A stretch of 64,000 bases of DNA from Persicaria tinctoria (lineage: Eukaryota; Streptophyta; Magnoliopsida; Caryophyllales; Polygonaceae), in contig JBANSL010000008.1 of NCBI GenBank assembly GCA_037127255.1, forward strand, positions 40,933,373 to 40,997,372, given 5' to 3'. Positions 58,783 to 64,000 of this stretch are shown one piece after another. Numbering within the stretch: the stretch's first letter is position 1; each line of letters begins with the position of its first letter. The notes beneath the pieces are model-generated. The model saw nothing but the letters and a program-made list of their open reading frames with translations, did no database searches and was not told where the DNA came from. Position numbers and translations under genes: made by a program.

Positions 58783-59700
58783 TAATAATTGTATAAACTA
58801 GTATAGAGTAAAATTAGACTAGTGAAAATGAAAAGAATTTAATTATGCAATTTGGTATAATTTTTGTTATAAATAGTCATTTTAACGTCTTGTCAATACT
58901 AGCAATTAAGAAGATAAGAGACGGTTTTGTTCTACGTGGCTTGAAACGGATGTAGGTTTGTGCAATTTACCTTTTTTTTAAAAAAAAACTAGTGTTTAGG
59001 CCAAGGCACGTGTATTTGATTAAAAATTGATATTAATCATTTTAATTTAAAAGTTTATAATCGATTATTATTTATAATTAGAACAATAGATTATATAATG
59101 TTAGTTATTAGTATGAAAATTATATCTTAGACCAAAAAAATATATAAAAATTATAGTGATAAAATAAAGATTAAAACAATATTCAAGACAAAATCTAAAA
59201 TATACACCCTAATAGATACCAACAAATAATTCTATTATTATAAGTCGCTCATTACAACCTGTGGCTAACCATACATATTGATGCCTGATATAGACCCACA
59301 TAGAACTATGAAATAGCTATTTTGTACGGTAAAACATAAATAGCCAAGCTTATATAATAAAGGAACCAAATGACAGTTACTCAAAATCATCTGGATGATC
59401 TTTAAAAGTCTTAACCATCCCTAAACTTGCTCTCAATCAGTAGTGGCACCATTATGCATACTCGATCATATGGGTTCTTGCTTGGCCGGTTCAATTGACC
59501 CCCCTATATTCCTTACCCTTCTTTTCAATCCCCCTACTTTGCTCTACACATCAAAACCATAAACAAAATTACCTGATATGTTGTATAATTCTAGGAACAA
59601 CTCCAGTATAATTCTAAGAAGTTTGACTATCCATGGTTTGAATGATGTCACATAGAAATAGATACAAAACAAAATAGACAAGGTGGTAAAGCTATCGGTT
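58783..59700. other. AT-rich spacer, second Helitron-like end
   Basis: No gene seen. On the minus strand ATACACGTGCCTTGGCC then AAACACTAG and T at about 58987-59020 resembles another Helitron family's 3' end; this is weak. Confidence 0.3.
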
Positions 59701-59740
59701 GGATTTCCGGGTAACATTTTGAATCGAATTCAGTTGAACC

Positions 59741-59947
59741 CTAAAATGTTATTGTGTTCTCTAAGTTTGTATAGTTTAAGCAAAGAAAGAGAGGCTCAAA
59801 ACTCACAGCAAACTGAAACACAAAAGAAGCAATAAGCCAAGAAAGAGCGGTCAAAGATGCAGAGATGGAAGACAAAGCTCCAACAGCAAACCTCCATGTG
59901 GAGGATTTCAGCAAGGAAATGCCCCCAAAACCAATTGGAATTTTTGA
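59741..59947 (-). other. Unidentified exon-like open frame
   Basis: On the minus strand, an acceptor (TTTGAAATTAG) is followed by a 67-codon open frame with hydrophobic stretches (FAVGALSSISASLTALSWLI, ASFVFQFAV). It could be a membrane-segment exon, but I do not recognise it and it does not continue the PP2-like exon upstream in a way known from that family. Confidence 0.3.
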
Positions 59948-60035
59948 TAATACTAATTTCAAACATATGTGGAGTCAAAACTCCATTGATTACAAAATTT
60001 TAATAAATCAAGTAAGGTTATATCAATAATCTCAC

Positions 60036-60160
60036 CTTGATTCATCAGAAGGTAAAAGGTTCCAGTATCTTCTGTCATCTATCCTGATTATGGTTAGTCG
60101 GCCCCTTGGATGAAATCTCCATGCTCATTCCTCCCGTGTTCTTGTCCAGCCACACTCTTT
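60036..60160 (-). pseudogene. F-box/PP2-A-like exon fragment
   Basis: Two frames together read VWLDKNTGGMSMEISSKG, then LTIIRIDDRRYWNLLPSDES(R). This resembles the start of the phloem protein 2-like domain in plant F-box PP2-A proteins (xWLDKxTG...ISAKGLTI...DDRRYW...ESRF). The frame changes between the halves, so at least one base was lost or gained. A donor (AG then GTGAGA) lies at the expected exon end. The F-box and the rest of the PP2 domain were not found, so it is a relic. Assignment is from remembered family sequence. Confidence 0.5.
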
Positions 60161-60330
60161 GCATCCAAATTCAGGAAAACGTCAATTGAAAAATAGCAAA
60201 CACAAATATAAAGCAACAATTAGGGAAAAAATGCAGTAACTTTAATTTCCCCAGCCCCAAAGAGAAAATAACAGTTTCCCGGGAGAGATTCCACCTAACT
60301 TTACAAATTTCAAGATTCAACTTTGATCAA

Positions 60331-61881
60331 TGTAACGGCCCAGAATTATGATTTCCGGGTTACGTTTCAAGGGATGAAAACCCTTGTTCGGATCTTGCAA
60401 TCCAGGTACGGGTCGAGGTTTCAAACTCATTTCAAAGGTCAGTAGAAAGAGGGATTTCAAACCCTAAAGTCTCGTAGGGCCGTTGGGTACCCTTAACATA
60501 TCCTAAGACTATGTTGTGAAATCCAATTCAAATGAAATAAAGCGGAAGCAAAGTTAAGATACAATGACACAACAGAATCGGGTCAAAACCAAATCATAAA
60601 CAAGTGATTACCATTTGCCAAGTTAGAATATTAGTCAGGTTCCTTGATTCGCCCAAGGGTTTCCCGTCACATAAGCATGGAGCAAACAAGATCTGCAGAA
60701 ATACCTTTAAAAGAAGAACGGGGAAAGGAGTCAGATCGAGCCACTCATGCGGGACCGGCAGTCCTCGCTGAGGCCACATAGTATGTGCTATACCTAACAA
60801 AGATGCTCTAATGCAATACGAAAGTCAAACACACTAGCATGCTCCTAATGTGCATAAATAGTATTTCTGAAATACTGTAAAGGGCCCAAGACAATGCCAA
60901 CGGCATATCCCTCTCCTACCTCCACCCCTTCCGATAGGTGGAGACTGGCCAGCTCGTGAATGCATTCATTCATAATAGGGCGGAACGCATGCCTAACCCG
61001 CTCCACAATAAAGCTCGCAGGCATAATATAAGGAAGTCATGACTCGATTGACTCAGGGTACCCGATGAGGCTGGGCTACCCTATGACCCTAGCAAAGACT
61101 CTAGGACTATCACAGATAACGGCCGTTCTGTTTCAAACGCATAAAGTAAATAGATGCTCAATCAATTAGTGCAACCTAAACATGATACTACATGGCATGC
61201 TTTTATGCATATGCAACACCTAACATAAAATGCAACAACATGCATGAATGTCCAACCTGAGTAAGCCCCCTAGGGAACTTACCTGAAGATGCAGAATAGC
61301 AGGATAACACAAGCAAGGGCCCAATGCAAGTCCAAAGCAAATCCAAAAGCAACACACACCTATCATCAAGCCATTTTCATAAGCTACCGGACTCACATTC
61401 ATACACACACGAACCCAAGTTCTCAATATCCTTAAAACCAATCGATAGTAAAACCATTTTCCGAAACCTTTTCGATACGATCAACATCAACCAAAATCAT
61501 TCTTCCTATCAACCCATTGACAAAATCATACCAACCATATTTTCCAAACTCTTAAATCCCAATTTAAGTCAACTCATATTCAAAATAATTTCTCAAATCA
61601 TTATTGGCCAAGTTCCGACATTTATCATTAAATTCTTAACCAATTTCCCCAAATCATATTATTAAAACGTTTTCCGACATGTTTATTTTCGAAATCATTT
61701 ATAAATAAATTCCAACATTTAATCACTGAATTAATCCTATTTTCACAATCCATATTTATAAATCAATCAACAAATCACTTCACAATTTCTGATATCACCT
61801 TTTTAAAACAACATATAATAACATAATCCAAGTAATACTATTTTTAAAACAATTTATAATATATATTGAATTTTCATAAAG

Positions 61882-61965
<84 letters not shown>

Positions 61966-62762
61966 ACAATCTCATAATATAATACTAGTAAAAGTCTATC
62001 CAAATAAAATACAATCATATAACATATTTACCATAACAACAAATAACAATAACCAATTTTAAACAAAAGCCCAGCAGATCCAAACCCCTTTACCCGGATT
62101 TTGAGCCCCAAACCCGAGCCCAACTGGAAAGGAAAGAGAAGAGGATCCGGATTTGAGTCCTTGACCCGGAAATTAGGCCCACAACCCGGAAAATTAAAGA
62201 AGGACCCATTTCTAAAAGGATATAACCCTGAGGCTTTACCCGGATCCGGCCCAGCCCACAAAGGAAGAGAGGTAGAAAGCCCTGCTCTCTCTGAAATCCG
62301 TCCTTCAACCTCACGCCCTCCGTCTCTTCCACAGGGAACCCCCGCCGACTACTAGAGCTCTCCCTCCTCCGATGCCCCCCCTTTTTCACTCGCGCCCAGC
62401 TCAACCTTCCATACCCGACTTCGCCCTCTCGCTCTCATCCTACCTCTCTCACCTGTCGGCTCTCGTCGCTCCCTCGCTCGACCTTCCTCCTCTCGCAACC
62501 CTCGCGCTCACCGGAGTTCTCAACTCGCCCCCGCTCCCGCACCCGGCTCTCACTAGCTCGCTCTCGCACCCGTTTTAAAACCACATAACCAGAGAATCAA
62601 ATCGAGGAAGGAAGAGGAATTTGGGTGCTCACCGAGGGGATTAGATTCGGATGTGAGGTTCGCCGGAGATGCTCCGAGCTTCATTCGGCTTCGTCGGAGT
62701 GGATTCGAGCTCGTCGGTGGCTCAGCTGCGCTGGCTCGACCTGGGTCAAAGGTGGGAGGTAA
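60331..62762 (-). mobile_element. LARD-family LTR, third copy (interrupted)
   Basis: It starts TGTAACGGCCCAGAATTATG on the plus strand and is collinear with the solo LTR at 42133. Shared blocks include GACTGGCCAGCTCGTGAATG at 60947. The preceding 5-mer is ATCAA. It is cut at 62763 by a CACTA-like end; the remaining 0.9 kb would lie beyond the window. Whether it is a solo LTR or part of an element cannot be seen. Confidence 0.75.
61885..61962. repeat. (TA)n microsatellite
   Basis: About 75 bp of TA inside the third LARD-family LTR. Confidence 0.95.
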
Positions 62763-64000
62763 CACTAAAAGAAAAACAGCCTATCACAACGACATTTTGC
62801 AACGACAAATTTATTGTCGTTGCAAAAGGTAATTTTTCGCAACGACTCAAATATTTTGTTGCAAAAGGTCGTTGCCTTTGTCGTAAATTCATTTTGCCGC
62901 ACTTTCTAATTTGGCAGGGCGCCTAAAAAAATTTGACTTAATTTTTGGCAACAACATTGTTGTTACAATTGAGTATTCATAGGTAACGCAACAACGTCTT
63001 TGATCGTTGTTGTACACTAGCTTATTTTTAGCAACGATAATTTTTATTGTTAAAAGTAAAATAGAACTACGGCAAGAAAAAATTGTTGCAATATAAGAAA
63101 AAAATAATTGGAATTGAAAAAACATAAAAATAAAACAAATAAAATCCCAAATTGAAACCCTTTTCTCCCAGTCCCCCGATTGTTTTCGATCTTCTTCAAA
63201 AGAAATACCGATTGACAGTGAAGCCATGCCAAATCAAAAATCGGCGCTCTTCAAATCTTCCCGTCCGTGAGTCGATTAGCCGGTGCTCTTCAAATCTCCC
63301 CCATGCTCTTCAAATCCGAAATCGCTGGGGAAGGCTTTAGGGCTCGCTGGTGTCGGAATCGGTGCTCGCTGATTTTGGATTTTGTTCTCACTGGTGAAGG
63401 TGAAGGCTTGAGGGTGTGAACACTTGAGGGCTCGGCGGTGCTCGTTGGTGTCGGAGTTGGTGCTTGCTGGTGAAGGTGGCTTGAGGGTTTTAGGGCGTGA
63501 AGGCTTGAGGGCTCGGTGGTGTTCGCTGGTGTCGGAGTGGAGGGCTCGGTGGTGCGCTCACTGGTGTCGAAAGGTGGTCGCTGGTGAAGGCTCGAGGGGG
63601 TTTCTTGCTGGTGTCTGAAGAGATGTCGTTGGTGAAGGATTGCCGGTAAAATTCCCTCTCTATCTTTCTCCGTCTCTCTCCCCTCTCTAAAATCTAACCC
63701 TTAGGCCTCTCGAATCCCTTTTCGTTTCTTGTTTTCTTGTTTAATTTTACCAAAGATTGGGTTTGATTTCATGATATAGGGTATGTTGATGCGCAATATC
63801 TGTTTTGTGCGATTGATTTCACTCTTAGGCTATAGAATTTTAAATTCTAGGGTTTTGATTTTGTGATATAAGGTCTGTTGATGACAAAAAACGAGATGAC
63901 CTAATCTAGGGAAAACTGGGTATTGAGCATTAATCATCAATAAGAGGTAGCATCTACCAAGTGCTGTCAAATTTGCACTTTGGAAAAACCCATTCGCAGC
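62763..64000. mobile_element. Left end of a CACTA-like element, runs off window
   Basis: It begins CACTAAAAGAAAAACAG, like the common plant CACTA terminus CACTACAAGAAAAAC, and is followed by subterminal TTGCAACGAC and GTCGTTGC motifs on both strands (62785-63020). It interrupts an LTR. The preceding TAA (62760-62762) would be its target duplication. The other end and any transposase are outside the window. Confidence 0.65.
63320..63640. repeat. Degenerate GCTCGCTGGTGTCGGA minisatellite
   Basis: Phrases GCTCG(C/G)(T/C)GGTG, GGTGTCGGA and GAAGGCTTGAGGG recur irregularly. The stretch follows leader-like DNA inside the CACTA-like element and precedes a CT-rich run. It may be a captured 5' leader. 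Confidence 0.5.

Noticed and set aside
59741..59962. Calling the hydrophobic minus-strand frame a membrane protein gene
   Set aside because: Only one exon-like frame of under 75 codons is visible, with no recognised family and no further exons.

Overview
The window is nuclear DNA of a flowering plant, most likely a eudicot. It is AT-rich and dominated by transposable elements typical of plants: CACTA, MULE, hAT and PIF/Harbinger elements, Helitrons, Ty1/copia and Ty3/gypsy LTR elements, and an L1-like LINE. I found no complete, clearly functional host gene. Host-derived sequence is limited to small fragments: one exon resembling the EXO1/Rad2 nuclease family, one exon resembling F-box/PP2-A proteins, and GC-rich leader-like pieces.

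Layout. 1-12.6 kb: a palindrome-rich inverted-repeat cassette, split by an 11.35-kb LTR element (577-11927) with 3.1-kb LTRs, an initiator-Met-type primer site and no gag or pol (a LARD-type element). 12.9-13.3 kb: the 3' end of a LINE. 13.3-14.2 kb and 28.2-28.45 kb: Helitron ends flanking a 13.9-kb Ty3/gypsy-like element (14239-28158, minus strand). That element keeps a broken gag-protease gene but lost the rest of pol and the start of its 3' LTR in one deletion. Its other LTR holds a MULE-like element, which in turn holds a PIF-type MITE. 28.5-30.8 kb: a composite of leader-like sequence, the nuclease-like exon and low-complexity repeats.

30788-41213 is the best-preserved functional unit: a complete CACTA transposon with matching 12-bp termini and a GAA target duplication. 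It has two minus-strand genes whose exons join in frame, a TNP2 transposase (3 exons, 1191 aa) and a tnpA-like protein (5 exons, 421 aa). In the En/Spm family these two proteins act together, one binding the subterminal repeats and the other cutting the ends.

42.1-45.8 kb: a non-autonomous hAT element containing a solo LTR related to the LARD LTRs; both have perfect target duplications. 46.4-50.4 kb: two MULE-like elements abutting at one (TA)n tract, the second carrying a tRNA-like sequence and a 160-bp tandem repeat. 51.1-51.4 kb: a foldback repeat. 51.5-56.0 kb: a decayed, rearranged copia element on the minus strand. 56-60.3 kb: unclassified retroelement-like DNA, Helitron-like ends and the PP2-like fragment. 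60.3-62.8 kb: a third LARD-family LTR, interrupted at 62763 by the left end of another CACTA-like element that runs off the window.

All calls come from reading the sequence and from remembered family motifs; no database search was run.
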